From Bacteroidota bacterium (lineage in GTDB: Bacteria; Bacteroidota; Bacteroidia; Chitinophagales; Chitinophagaceae), in NCBI GenBank assembly GCA_018266775.1, contig JAFDZS010000001.1, positions 248,001 to 312,000 of the forward strand: DNA of 64,000 nucleotides, given 5' to 3'. Positions 1 to 8,398 of the stretch are shown here, in pieces. A program made the position numbers and the translations under genes. The notes beneath the pieces are model-generated. The model made no database searches and was not told where the DNA came from. It saw only the letters and a list, made by a program, of their open reading frames with translations. The first letter of the stretch is position 1. Each line of letters starts with the position of its first letter.

Positions 1-192
1 TATAAAACCAAAGCGATGGAAGATGCAGACTTTGCTGTACAAAAGCCCAGCTTCAGGCAATTGTATGATGTAACCGTTACGCCAACTATTTTCCTGCTCG
101 ATAAAGACAAAAAGATCATCGCTAAAAAGCTTACCCTTTTCCAAATGAACGACCTGCTTGAGGTTGACTGGAAAAACAAACACAAAAACTAA
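1..192 (+). CDS. C-terminal end of a thioredoxin-fold protein (5' cut off)
   Basis: Reading frame 1 is open from the first base to a TAA at 190-192, giving 63 residues of a protein whose start lies outside the window. The segment TVTPTIFLLDKDKKIIAKKL has the form of the second half of a thioredoxin/TlpA fold: the Thr-Pro is the cis-proline position, followed by the two last beta strands. The CxxC would lie upstream and is not visible, so redox activity cannot be judged. The stop is only 6 bases before the start of the SurA-like gene, so the two are probably co-transcribed, which would suit a periplasmic folding or redox role (inference). Confidence 0.6.
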   Translation, partial: YKTKAMEDADFAVQKPSFRQLYDVTVTPTIFLLDKDKKIIAKKLTLFQMNDLLEVDWKNKHKN

Positions 193-198
193 CCGCTG

Positions 199-2136
199 AT
201 GAAAAAAATTGTATTCTCCACTTTACTTTCCTGCAGTATTTCATTTTCGTTTGCACAAACTTTATTTACCTATGGCAATAAAGCTGTGGATAAGGAAGAA
301 TTCCTTAGGGCATATAACAAAAATAAAAACCCTAACGAGGATAAGGAGAAAGCCCTGAAAGAATATCTTGAACTGTACACCCGTTTTAAATTGAAAGTAC
401 GTGCAGCAATGGATATGAAACTGGATACGTTGCCGCAACTGGTTAGTGACCTGCAAAACTTTCGCAGCCAGGTAGACGAAACGTACATGAATAACGATGA
501 TGCACTGAATGTTTTGATTGATGAAGCTTTTGAACATTCCCTAAAAGACCTTCATGTCATTCACTTTTTTACCCCGGTAAACAGCAACACCAGCGCCGCA
601 GATTCTGCCAAAGCAGTTAAAGCCATGCAGGAAGTATCGAGCAGCCTGCAATCGGGCAACAACGATTATAATAAAATTGCAGCTGATGCCACAGCTAAAT
701 TCACTACCGTTAAAGCCAGTGATATTGGCTACATTACTGCTTTTACTGTTCCCTACGATTATGAAAAAATTATTTACGGTTTAAAGAACGGGGAAGCCTG
801 CAAACCTTATACTGCCAAAAACGGAATCCATATTTTTAAGGTGGTAGGCGAAAGAAATGCGATGGGCAAATGGCGCATTGCACAAATACTTATTGCCATA
901 CCGCCCGGTGGAGAAGAAAATGTAAAACAAAGTGCCCACAAAGCAGATTCCGTTTATGCACTTTTAAAAGCCGGTGCTGATTTTGGAGAAATGGCCAAAG
1001 AGTTCAGCGATGACAAACTTACTTATATGTCTGCCGGACAAATGCCTGAATTTACAACAGGCAAATTTGACCAGGCTTTTGAAGAACAGGTTTTCAAGCT
1101 TACCAAAGATGAGGAGATATCAAAACCATTTCAAACACCTTATGGTTTTCATATTGTAAAAAGAATTGCGGTGATACCGGTTGTTACCAATAAAAACGAT
1201 GCCACCAACCGTTACGAGATCAAACAAAAAATTATGCAGGACAGCAGGGTGAATGCTGCCAAAGAAAGCTTTACCGCAGCTGTTGTAAAACAAATTGGTT
1301 ATAAAAGAACACCACAGGTTAAAGACGCAGAATTATTCCGTTATGCAGACAGTGTTGCTGCCAACCCTGCCATCAATGGCAATAAAGAATATCCCATCAG
1401 CAATAAGATCATCTTTACCGGCAACAAGAGCAATGTAAAGGGTAAAGACTGGTTAAACTTTATTAAAGAATATAAATCCAACCCGGAGATTTATAAAGGA
1501 GAAAGTAACAGGGCACTGCTGGATAAATTTGTTACAGTTCAGTCACTGGCGTATTACAAAAACAATCTTGACGAATATAATCCTGAGTTTAAACACCAGA
1601 TGGAGGAATTCAGGGAAGGCAACCTGTTGTTTGAAGTAATGGAAAGAAAAGTATGGAGCAGTGCATCCAGCGATACTGTAGGTTTATTAAAATACTATAA
1701 CGAGCATAAAGGCAAATACCTGTGGAATGCCAGCGGCGATGTAATTATTTTCAGCTGCACCAATAAAAAAGCAGCGGAAGCCGCAGTAGCCGCACTGAAC
1801 AATGGTAAGCCCTGGAAAAAAATTGCTGAAGAAAGCAACATGACGATACAGGCAGATTCTGGCCGTTATGAAATAGCACAGATGGGGTTAGCCGAAGGCG
1901 TAAAAGCAACAGCTGGTTTAATTACACCGGTAATGGTAAATCCTTCAGATGGATCTGCTGGTTTTATTAAAATAGTAAAGCTGCACCCTGCTAATGAGCA
2001 ACGTACTTTTGAAGAAGCCCGCGGCCTGGTGATCAACGACTATCAAACCGTGCTGGAAGAAAAATGGGTGGAAGAGTTAAAAAAGAAATACCCGGTTAAA
2101 GTTGATGAAGCTGTATTTCAATCGTTGTTAAAATAA
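199..2136 (+). CDS. SurA/PpiC-like periplasmic peptidyl-prolyl isomerase
   Basis: A 645-residue exported protein. Residues 1-20 are a signal peptide ending in SFSFAQ. Two parvulin-type rotamase domains are visible, roughly 115-216 (ending NGIHIFKVV) and 226-322 (starting WRIAQILIAIP and ending YGFHIVKR), the usual PpiC/SurA signatures. The remaining C-terminal half is helical and probably chaperone-like. Known relatives assist folding of outer-membrane proteins in the periplasm. The ATG lies 6 bases after the preceding thioredoxin-fold gene, suggesting an operon, and a strong terminator follows. Whether both rotamase domains are active cannot be told from sequence; SurA often has one inactive domain. 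Confidence 0.85.
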   Translation: MKKIVFSTLLSCSISFSFAQTLFTYGNKAVDKEEFLRAYNKNKNPNEDKEKALKEYLELYTRFKLKVRAAMDMKLDTLPQLVSDLQNFRSQVDETYMNNDDALNVLIDEAFEHSLKDLHVIHFFTPVNSNTSAADSAKAVKAMQEVSSSLQSGNNDYNKIAADATAKFTTVKASDIGYITAFTVPYDYEKIIYGLKNGEACKPYTAKNGIHIFKVVGERNAMGKWRIAQILIAIPPGGEENVKQSAHKADSVYALLKAGADFGEMAKEFSDDKLTYMSAGQMPEFTTGKFDQAFEEQVFKLTKDEEISKPFQTPYGFHIVKRIAVIPVVTNKNDATNRYEIKQKIMQDSRVNAAKESFTAAVVKQIGYKRTPQVKDAELFRYADSVAANPAINGNKEYPISNKIIFTGNKSNVKGKDWLNFIKEYKSNPEIYKGESNRALLDKFVTVQSLAYYKNNLDEYNPEFKHQMEEFREGNLLFEVMERKVWSSASSDTVGLLKYYNEHKGKYLWNASGDVIIFSCTNKKAAEAAVAALNNGKPWKKIAEESNMTIQADSGRYEIAQMGLAEGVKATAGLITPVMVNPSDGSAGFIKIVKLHPANEQRTFEEARGLVINDYQTVLEEKWVEELKKKYPVKVDEAVFQSLLK

Positions 2137-2157
2137 TCGATTCTTTCAACAATCATA

Positions 2158-2194
2158 TTAATGCCGCATGCGTAACATGCGGCATTAATTTTTT
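2158..2194 (+). terminator. Rho-independent terminator of the SurA-like gene
   Basis: Perfect 13-bp arms (TTAATGCCGCATG at 2158-2170, complement at 2176-2188) around a 5-base loop, followed by six T. It sits 21 bases after the stop. Confidence 0.85.
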
Positions 2195-2327
2195 AATGTA
2201 AAAGTAAAAATTTTACAACAGCAGCGGCTACAGGTCTTATTAAAAACCTATTATTATAAATCCCAATGGCAAGCTTTTTGCGTACTTGGGTTAAACAACG
2301 TTATTCATTAATCTAAAACTTAAGAAA

Positions 2328-3017
2328 ATGAAAAAAATACTCTCTGCAATAGCAGTGCTGCTGGTATGCGCTAATGCCAAAGCACAGTTATTTTACGCAC
2401 AGGGTGGCCTGAACCTTGCAAACATTACCACCACTAATGATGGCCACACCGAAAAAAATAATATGCTTACAACTTTTAATGCCGGTTTCATGGGCCGCTT
2501 TGGCCTTTCTAAAGAAGTGGATCTGGAAAGTGGTTTGTTACTCACCGGCCATGGTTCCAAAGCGGAAACCTATTTTAACGGTGGTGCAGATTATGTAAAA
2601 TCAACTTTTAATCCATTGTATGTTGAAGTTCCGTTGAATGTTATAGTAAACGTTCCGCTGGATAAAACATCCGGAATATTTTTTAATGCTGGGCCATACA
2701 TTGCCATTGGTGTTGGTGGTAAATCTAAAACCAATTCTAAAATTGGACCAATTACTTCTTCATCCAGCAGTTCCATACAATTCAGTAACGACAATCCTTT
2801 CACATCGCAACAGGATGATGCCGCATACGACAAGTTAAAACGTTTTGATTTTGGTTTGAATCTCGGTGGTGGGTTTCAACTGGAGCATATAATATTAAAA
2901 GTGAATTATGGTTTTGGCCTGGCCAAGATCAATTCTACCGAAAGCAACAATACTGCAAACGATAAAAATAAATACCGCACATTGAGTTTTTCTGTTGGTA
3001 TCCCACTCGGAAAGTAA
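2328..3017 (+). CDS. PorT-like outer-membrane beta-barrel protein
   Basis: A 229-residue protein with a signal peptide (MKKILSAIAVLLVCANAKAQ). The rest alternates polar and apolar residues with aromatic girdles and ends in a barrel-closing strand (YRTLSFSVGIPLGK). Glycine-rich strand pairs such as DFGLNLGGGFQL and LKVNYGFGLAKI are typical of the outer-membrane beta-barrel (OMP_b-brl_2/PorT-like) family of Bacteroidota. Length matches 8-10-stranded barrels. Substrate and role are unknown. It stands alone between two terminators, so it is probably transcribed by itself. I see no exact TAnnTTTG box immediately upstream. Confidence 0.75.
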   Translation: MKKILSAIAVLLVCANAKAQLFYAQGGLNLANITTTNDGHTEKNNMLTTFNAGFMGRFGLSKEVDLESGLLLTGHGSKAETYFNGGADYVKSTFNPLYVEVPLNVIVNVPLDKTSGIFFNAGPYIAIGVGGKSKTNSKIGPITSSSSSSIQFSNDNPFTSQQDDAAYDKLKRFDFGLNLGGGFQLEHIILKVNYGFGLAKINSTESNNTANDKNKYRTLSFSVGIPLGK

Positions 3018-3027
3018 AGTTTGATAG

Positions 3028-3064
3028 AAAAAGAAAAGGAGCTTTCAGGCTCCTTTTCTTTTTT
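3028..3064. terminator. Bidirectional terminator between the barrel gene and metF
   Basis: Arms AAAAGGAGC and GCTCCTTTT, extended by A-rich and T-rich flanks, enclose the loop TTTCAG. Poly-T follows on both strands, so it can end both convergent genes. Confidence 0.85.
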
Positions 3065-3072
3065 ATTGAAGT

Positions 3073-4026
3073 TTATACCAGTTCTTTTACCACATCGGCA
3101 ATGATATTGGGGCGGCCCAGCGTATAATAATGCAATACGGGCACACCGGACTTTTTCAATGCTTTAGATTGCTGCAGCAACCATTGCGTGCCTACTATTT
3201 CCACTTCTTCATCACTTTTGCATTTACTTACTTCATTGCTTAATTCCGCAGGTAAATCAATATGAAATACTTTCGGCAACATGGTCAGTTGCTTTTTGGA
3301 ATAAATGGGTTTTAAACCCGGAATAATAGGTACTGTTATACCCATATTCCTGCAGGCTTTTACAAAAGCATGATATTTTTCGTTATCAAAAAACATTTGT
3401 GTTACAATATAGTCAGCTCCCATGTCCACTTTCTTTTTCAGGTAATCCAGGTCGCTTTCCATATTCGGCGCTTCAAAATGCTTTTCAGGGTAGCCGGCAA
3501 CGCCAATACAAAACTTAGTGTTGCTGCTGTTTTTCAGGTCTTCTTCCAGGTAAACACCATTGTTAAGATTTACCACCTGCTGCAATAATTCGCTGGCATA
3601 TTTATGGCCGCCTTCTTCCGGTTCAAAGGCAGATTCATTTTTTGCCGCATCGCCCCGCAGCACCAGCACATTATCAATGCCCAGGTAATGCAGGTTAATC
3701 AATGCGTCTTCAGTTTCATTGATATTAAAACCGCCACAAATGAGGTGGGGCACCGTATCCACACTGTATTTATTCATGATAGCCGCACAAATACTTTCTG
3801 TGCCGGGGCGTTTACGCACCACTACTTTTTGAAATGAACCATTGGCGGCTTTCTTAAACACGTGCTCACTGCGGTGATAGGTAACATTGATAAATGATGG
3901 CTTGAATTCCATCAGGGGATCCAGGTGTTTATATAAAGACTGAATGCCTTTTCCTTTTAATGGCGGAAGAATTTCAAACGAGATCAGCGTATCTTTTGCC
4001 TCATTGATATGATCAATAACTTTCAT
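3073..4026 (-). CDS. metF: Methylenetetrahydrofolate reductase
   Basis: A 317-residue TIM-barrel flavoprotein that reduces 5,10-methylene-THF to 5-methyl-THF for methionine synthesis. SFEILPP at 16-22 contains the conserved glutamate (E18, equivalent to E28 of the E. coli enzyme), and VLVLRGDAA carries the LRGD flavin/folate motif. FCIGVAGYPEKH and VTQMFFDNEKY are further family signatures. Length is typical of Bacteroidota MetF. It has its own -7 box at 4044-4051 and ends at a shared terminator. I looked for a SAM riboswitch in the 77-base leader region and saw none. Confidence 0.93.
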   Translation of the reverse strand: MKVIDHINEAKDTLISFEILPPLKGKGIQSLYKHLDPLMEFKPSFINVTYHRSEHVFKKAANGSFQKVVVRKRPGTESICAAIMNKYSVDTVPHLICGGFNINETEDALINLHYLGIDNVLVLRGDAAKNESAFEPEEGGHKYASELLQQVVNLNNGVYLEEDLKNSSNTKFCIGVAGYPEKHFEAPNMESDLDYLKKKVDMGADYIVTQMFFDNEKYHAFVKACRNMGITVPIIPGLKPIYSKKQLTMLPKVFHIDLPAELSNEVSKCKSDEEVEIVGTQWLLQQSKALKKSGVPVLHYYTLGRPNIIADVVKELV

Positions 4027-4043
4027 CTTTTACTTTTAATGTG

Positions 4044-4051
4044 CAAAAGTA
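4044..4051 (-). promoter_or_regulatory. metF promoter, -7 box
   Basis: On the minus strand the octamer is TACTTTTG, an exact match to the Bacteroidota -7 consensus TAnnTTTG. A TTTTTG lies 18 bases upstream as a possible -33 element. The box begins about 18 bases before the metF ATG. Confidence 0.6.
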
Positions 4052-4103
4052 CATAAGCAATGGCATTATCAAAAACCTTCTTACAGAATGGCGGAAAGAA
4101 AGA

Positions 4104-4724
4104 TTAATAGTCGATCTTTTTAAGATAAAGGGTGCTGTATTTATTATAGCTGATGGATTGGGGAAATATTTTACGGTTTACCTGCTTCCAAACAATCCAG
4201 GCATTGGTGTTAAACCAAATCTGGTCTATCAGATGGCCGTTATAATGTGTTTCATAATAGTTCATGGGTATATCGCCAATATCTGTAGCTATGGTGTCTT
4301 TTACACCTTTTACAATAAAGTCTTCAATTTCTCCACTGTAAAAAGATGAGTAGGTGTCATTTACTGCTGCAGGGTTTTTGCAAATAAGGTTTGGGGCATT
4401 GTTAACGTACTGATACAAACCATCTGTGCGTTCTTTTAAATAATACACCAGTGTATCGGCGTCAATATCTTTTATCGTAAGCCATGTTTCACCGCCCAGA
4501 GTTTCCTCTGCAGTTGCTTTGTAAATAAGCGTATCTGAAGTGGCCAGTCCGCCGTTAAAAGTGTTATACGTATAATAGCGGTAGGTCCACACGGTGCCCA
4601 GTTTGGGTTTCTGGCCAGATGTTGTTCCCGATCCGGAGCCAGCGCCATCAGATGAGCCGTTCACTTCTTTTTGGCAGGAATATAAAGAGAGTAAAACCAG
4701 CAGGGTGATGATAAGACGATTCAA
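4104..4724 (-). CDS. Lipoprotein of unknown function
   Basis: A 206-residue protein I do not recognise. The N-terminus is a lipoprotein signal (MNRLIITLLVLLSLYSCQKE) with the lipidated cysteine at 17, followed by a Ser/Gly-rich linker (22-37) and a beta-rich domain. No catalytic motif is evident. The first codon is TTG; the hydrophobic signal starts right at it and no in-frame ATG fits, so TTG is accepted. It lies upstream of metF on the same strand, but metF has its own promoter. It is probably an envelope protein (inference from the lipobox only). Confidence 0.65.
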   Translation of the reverse strand: MNRLIITLLVLLSLYSCQKEVNGSSDGAGSGSGTTSGQKPKLGTVWTYRYYTYNTFNGGLATSDTLIYKATAEETLGGETWLTIKDIDADTLVYYLKERTDGLYQYVNNAPNLICKNPAAVNDTYSSFYSGEIEDFIVKGVKDTIATDIGDIPMNYYETHYNGHLIDQIWFNTNAWIVWKQVNRKIFPQSISYNKYSTLYLKKIDY

Positions 4725-4896
4725 GATTGCGGTATTTGGTGATTGGTTGTTGTCTGCAATACATTATGGATTGAATGTATCACTATAAATTTACAGCATA
4801 TCTGCCGTAACACAAAGTTGTGCTTATTAAAATGTAATTATAATTCAACAATCTGTTAAGAAAACTGCGTGAGCAACCGCAATGCCTGTAATCACT

Positions 4897-4904
4897 TATT
4901 TTTG
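4897..4904 (+). promoter_or_regulatory. lptB promoter, -7 box
   Basis: TATTTTTG is an exact TAnnTTTG match. It lies downstream of the GTG at 4869 and 15 bases before the TTG at 4920, so transcripts from it exclude the GTG and favour the TTG as start. Confidence 0.55.
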
Positions 4905-4919
4905 CACAAATCAATTATT

Positions 4920-6119
4920 TTGAACCTCACCATTTACACCAAAAACCTGGTTAAGATTTATGGCAGCCGCACAGTGGTAAACAACGTTTCGTTTAATGTA
5001 AAACAGGGCGAAATTGTGGGTTTACTGGGCCCTAACGGCGCCGGTAAAACCACATCGTTTTACCAGGTGGTGGGGCTGGTGAAGCCAGACCAGGGCGAGG
5101 TTTTCCTGAACGACATCAACATTACCAAACTGCCCATGTATAAACGGGCGCAGATGGGTATTGGCTATTTGCCACAGGAAGCCAGCGTATTTCGTAAACT
5201 GAGTGTGGAAGATAATATCAGCGCAGTACTGGAAATGACCACACTGAGCAAGGCAGAACAAAAAGATAAACTGGAAAGCCTGCTCGATGAATTCCGTTTA
5301 CAAAAAGTACGCAGGAATAATGGTGATACTTTAAGTGGTGGTGAAAGAAGAAGAACAGAAATTGCCCGTGCCCTTGCGGTTGACCCCAAATTTATTTTAC
5401 TGGATGAACCTTTCGCCGGTGTTGACCCGATTGCGGTGGAAGATATTCAGGCCATTGTTGCCAAACTCAAGTATAAAAACATTGGTATACTCATTACCGA
5501 TCATAATGTAAACGAAACACTCTCCATTTGCGACAGGGCGTATTTATTGATCGATGGTAAAATTTTTGAACACGGTACGGCTGAAGAACTGGCCGGCAAT
5601 GAACAGGTGCGCCGTTTGTACCTGGGAAGAAATTTTGAATTGAGAAGAAAGGATTACTTGCATGATGAAGTGAAACAGGAACGGACAGCCGAAGATATTG
5701 AACCCGATAAACTGGCCTACAGTATTGAGAGTGCTTTGCAAATGATAGATAATATTTTAAAAGCACCGGTAACACCAATTGTTGTAAAAGCTATTGGCAC
5801 TGGTGACGATACATTTAATATTAAAGACCTTTTTCAATTTATTGTTGAGCTCAAAAAATCAATTATACGGTACAATAAAACCGCAAGCCTGCCTAAAGTA
5901 AACGATTTATGTAATCGTATACCTGCATTACTCGTTACTAATTATCGCCCAGGTGGTGTGATGAGTTTGGCGCGAATGTTAGGAAACGTTGGTTCCACAC
6001 TTGCATACACCCGGGCAGCTAATCAACTGCAGGATGATCTGCAGATTACAAAATCTCATCTTGCCAATATCAAACTCATTATTAATAATCCCGCATTTGC
6101 AGAAGTTATTACCGCATGA
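4920..6119 (+). CDS. lptB: LPS-export ABC transporter ATPase LptB with C-terminal extension
   Basis: ATPase of the Lpt machine that moves lipopolysaccharide from the inner to the outer membrane. From the TTG start the protein has 399 residues: Walker [10 protein letters not shown] near 37-45, Q-loop YLPQEAS, signature LSGGERRR, Walker [14 protein letters not shown] and the switch histidine in [10 protein letters not shown]. These are characteristic of LptB. The ATPase ends near residue 240. About 155 further residues, beginning around [14 protein letters not shown], are mostly helical and absent from E. coli LptB (241 residues). A GTG at 4869 would add 17 residues, but the -7 box at 4897-4904 lies between the two, so I prefer the TTG. 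Confidence 0.85.
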   Translation: MNLTIYTKNLVKIYGSRTVVNNVSFNVKQGEIVGLLGPNGAGKTTSFYQVVGLVKPDQGEVFLNDINITKLPMYKRAQMGIGYLPQEASVFRKLSVEDNISAVLEMTTLSKAEQKDKLESLLDEFRLQKVRRNNGDTLSGGERRRTEIARALAVDPKFILLDEPFAGVDPIAVEDIQAIVAKLKYKNIGILITDHNVNETLSICDRAYLLIDGKIFEHGTAEELAGNEQVRRLYLGRNFELRRKDYLHDEVKQERTAEDIEPDKLAYSIESALQMIDNILKAPVTPIVVKAIGTGDDTFNIKDLFQFIVELKKSIIRYNKTASLPKVNDLCNRIPALLVTNYRPGGVMSLARMLGNVGSTLAYTRAANQLQDDLQITKSHLANIKLIINNPAFAEVITA

Positions 6120-6220
6120 TGTTACATTATTGTTTACCGTAATCAATCTTAACTGCTGAAAACCTACAAAATGGCAGCACAATTTTTGGCGTATCATATC
6201 ATTTTGTATTTTGCCGGTGA

Positions 6221-7735
6221 ATGAAATTGCTTTCCCCCATAATTTCAAAGCTTGCCCGCAACCGTTTCTGGCGTATTCAGAACTGGAGCAACCACCCGGT
6301 AGCCGCACAACGGCAGGTATTGCAGGATTTGGTTACCGCAGGGCAATACACCGAAATTGGCCGCAAATATCACTTCGCCAAATTGTTTACCCTTAAAGAA
6401 TTTAAAAAGAATGTACCCATTCATGAGTACAACGATCTGAAACCATACATACAACGCATGATGGATGGCGAAGACAACATCTTATGGAATACCCCGGTGA
6501 AATGGTTTGCCAAATCATCCGGCACCACAAGCGACAAAAGTAAATTCATTCCCATCAGCGAAGAAAGTTTAACCGATAATCACTTTAAAGCCAGCAAAGA
6601 TGTACTTACCAACTATTACAATAATTTTCCCGGTAGCGAGTTGCTTACCGGTAAAAGTTTGGTGGTGGGTGGTTCACACCAGGTAAGTAAGATTAATGAA
6701 GAAATCCAGTTTGGCGATTTAAGTGCAGTACTCATGCAAAATTCACCCTTCTGGGGTCAATGGCTGCGTACACCGGAGTTGAGTGTTGCGCTTTTAGATG
6801 AATGGGAAAATAAAATTGAACAACTGGCACAAAGTACGGCTGATGAAAATGTTACCTCGCTGGCAGGCGTGCCCACCTGGACCTTAATATTACTGAAACG
6901 CATACTCGATATAAAAGAAAAAAAAACAATCAGCGAAGTTTGGCCCAACCTTGAACTGTACATTAATGGCGGTGTTTCCTTTGTTCCTTACAAAGACCAG
7001 TTTGATAAAATCATCGGCAAGAAAATCAACTATCTTGAAATTTACAATGCCAGTGAAGGTTTTATTGCGGGCCAGGTAAAACCTGACGATGATGGATTGT
7101 TGCTGTTTACCGAGCACGGTATTTTTTATGAGTTTATGCCGGTGGAAGAATATGGAAAAGAAAAACCCAAAACCATCGGCCTGCAGCATGTGGAGCTGAA
7201 TAAAAATTATGCACTCGTTATTTCCACCACCGGCGGGTTATGGAGGTATTTAATTGGCGATACGGTTATTTTTACTTCCATCAATCCTTATAAAATAAAA
7301 GTAAGCGGCCGCCTTAAACATTATATTAATGCTTTTGGCGAAGAAGTGATTGTTGACAATACTGATAAAGCCATCAGCATTGCCTGCGAAAAAACCAATG
7401 CCATGGTGAGCGATTATACTGCCGCACCAGTTTACTTCAGCGCCAATAACAATGGCGCTCATGAGTGGCTGATAGAGTTTGAAAAAGAACCGGATAACAT
7501 TACCGCATTTACCTACGAACTGGATAATGCATTAAAAGATATCAACAGCGACTACGAAGCCAAACGCCATAAAGATATTGCCCTGCGTTTACCTGTTATT
7601 CATGTTTTATCAAAAGGTACTTTTAACCGCTGGTTGAAAAGTAAAGGCAAACTGGGCGGGCAACATAAAGTGCCGAGGTTGAGTAATGAGCGAATAATTG
7701 TGGAGGAGGTAAAAACCCTGATTGGAAGGATGTAA
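6221..7735 (+). CDS. GH3-family acyl-adenylating protein
   Basis: A 504-residue member of the GH3 (auxin-responsive promoter) family of the ANL adenylating superfamily. The P-loop KSSGTTSDKSKFIP (about residues 103-116) and YNASEGF match the ATP/AMP-binding motifs. Plant members join amino acids to plant hormones. Bacterial members are common in Bacteroidota and their substrates are mostly unknown, so a carboxylic acid plus amine ligase activity is only an expectation. The ATG at 6221 gives a normal-length N-terminus (MKLLSPIISKLARNRFWRI). The gene follows lptB by about 100 bases with no terminator between, so read-through is possible. Confidence 0.8.
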   Translation: MKLLSPIISKLARNRFWRIQNWSNHPVAAQRQVLQDLVTAGQYTEIGRKYHFAKLFTLKEFKKNVPIHEYNDLKPYIQRMMDGEDNILWNTPVKWFAKSSGTTSDKSKFIPISEESLTDNHFKASKDVLTNYYNNFPGSELLTGKSLVVGGSHQVSKINEEIQFGDLSAVLMQNSPFWGQWLRTPELSVALLDEWENKIEQLAQSTADENVTSLAGVPTWTLILLKRILDIKEKKTISEVWPNLELYINGGVSFVPYKDQFDKIIGKKINYLEIYNASEGFIAGQVKPDDDGLLLFTEHGIFYEFMPVEEYGKEKPKTIGLQHVELNKNYALVISTTGGLWRYLIGDTVIFTSINPYKIKVSGRLKHYINAFGEEVIVDNTDKAISIACEKTNAMVSDYTAAPVYFSANNNGAHEWLIEFEKEPDNITAFTYELDNALKDINSDYEAKRHKDIALRLPVIHVLSKGTFNRWLKSKGKLGGQHKVPRLSNERIIVEEVKTLIGRM

Positions 7736-7798
7736 GGATTGGCTTGATTAGCATAACGATAAACAGGATCAATTAATGATTTAAAAGAAAGGAGTACT

Positions 7799-8212
7799 AT
7801 GCTTTATGAAAATTTAACCAAGCAGGTGATTGGTTGCTCGATGAGGGTGCATTCAGAGTTAAAATCGGGTTTCCAGGAAAAAATATACCAAACTGCTTTA
7901 GAAATAGAACTACGATTGAATAATATTCTATTTATTTCCGAAAGAGAAATGGATATTTTTTATCGCGGTATAAAAATTGGAAAACGCAGAGTTGATTTCT
8001 TGATTGATAATAAAATTATTCTCGAAATAAAGGCTGTTTCAAAACTGGAAGATACTCATTTAGCACAGGCATTAAATTATTTGGAATGTATGAATTTACC
8101 TGTAGGGTTACTTATTAATTTTGGTGCCAAAAGTCTCGAATTTAAAAGATTGTACAACAATAAATTTCTTGAAGGGCAGGTAAAAAATAATATTCAACAA
8201 GCATCAGGATAA
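7799..8212 (+). CDS. GxxExxY protein (PDDEXK_3 family)
   Basis: A 137-residue protein with the family's namesake motif at G24-F-Q-E27-K-I-Y30. A PD-(D/E)xK-like core follows: D66 in RVDFLID, and E76 and K78 in ILEIKA. The fold resembles nucleases, but the biochemical role of GxxExxY proteins is not established to my knowledge. The ATG is preceded by GGAG at 7791-7794. Base composition is visibly more A+T-rich than fabG or the GH3 gene, which suggests transfer. The last 46 codons are repeated, diverged, immediately downstream. Confidence 0.8.
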   Translation: MLYENLTKQVIGCSMRVHSELKSGFQEKIYQTALEIELRLNNILFISEREMDIFYRGIKIGKRRVDFLIDNKIILEIKAVSKLEDTHLAQALNYLECMNLPVGLLINFGAKSLEFKRLYNNKFLEGQVKNNIQQASG

Positions 8213-8398
8213 TCTTTAAACCCAACAATCATGGTTAAATTATTTGGAGGAAATGAATTTACCTGAAATTTTATTAATTATTTTTGGAATTCTAATTCCC
8301 GAATTTAAAAGATTGCGCAACAAAAAATATTTAGTTGGTCGGGTTAAAAATAAAATACAATTTAATCGAGGATAATCTCTAAATCCCAACAATCATGA
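8072..8398 (+). repeat. Diverged 163/164-bp tandem duplication
   Basis: Two units, 8072-8234 and 8235-8398. Each starts with TTAAATTATTTGGA, runs through the last 46 codons of a GxxExxY gene, then a TAATCT(T/C)TAAA-type spacer and CAATCATG. The first unit ends with a decoy fabG start (ATG at 8231) and the second with the real one (8395). The duplication joint falls in the shared word between the GxxExxY codons and the first fabG codons, pointing to microhomology. Confidence 0.8.
8235..8375 (+). pseudogene. Duplicated 3' fragment of the GxxExxY gene
   Basis: The second repeat unit still reads as 46 open codons in the GxxExxY frame without any insertion, deletion or stop, ending at TAA 8373-8375. 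By hand alignment 29 of 46 residues match the intact copy (for example LNYLE, EFKRL, VKN). The conserved glycine region (VGLLINFG) has changed to EILLIIFG. An ATG at 8253 could start a 40-residue peptide, but nothing shows it is translated. Most likely this is a decaying duplicate. Confidence 0.55.

Noticed and set aside
4027-4103. SAM riboswitch ahead of metF, and TPP riboswitch ahead of thiL (32460-32497)
   Set aside because: The leaders are too short and lack the conserved helices; only a promoter (metF) and a terminator-like hairpin (thiL) are visible.
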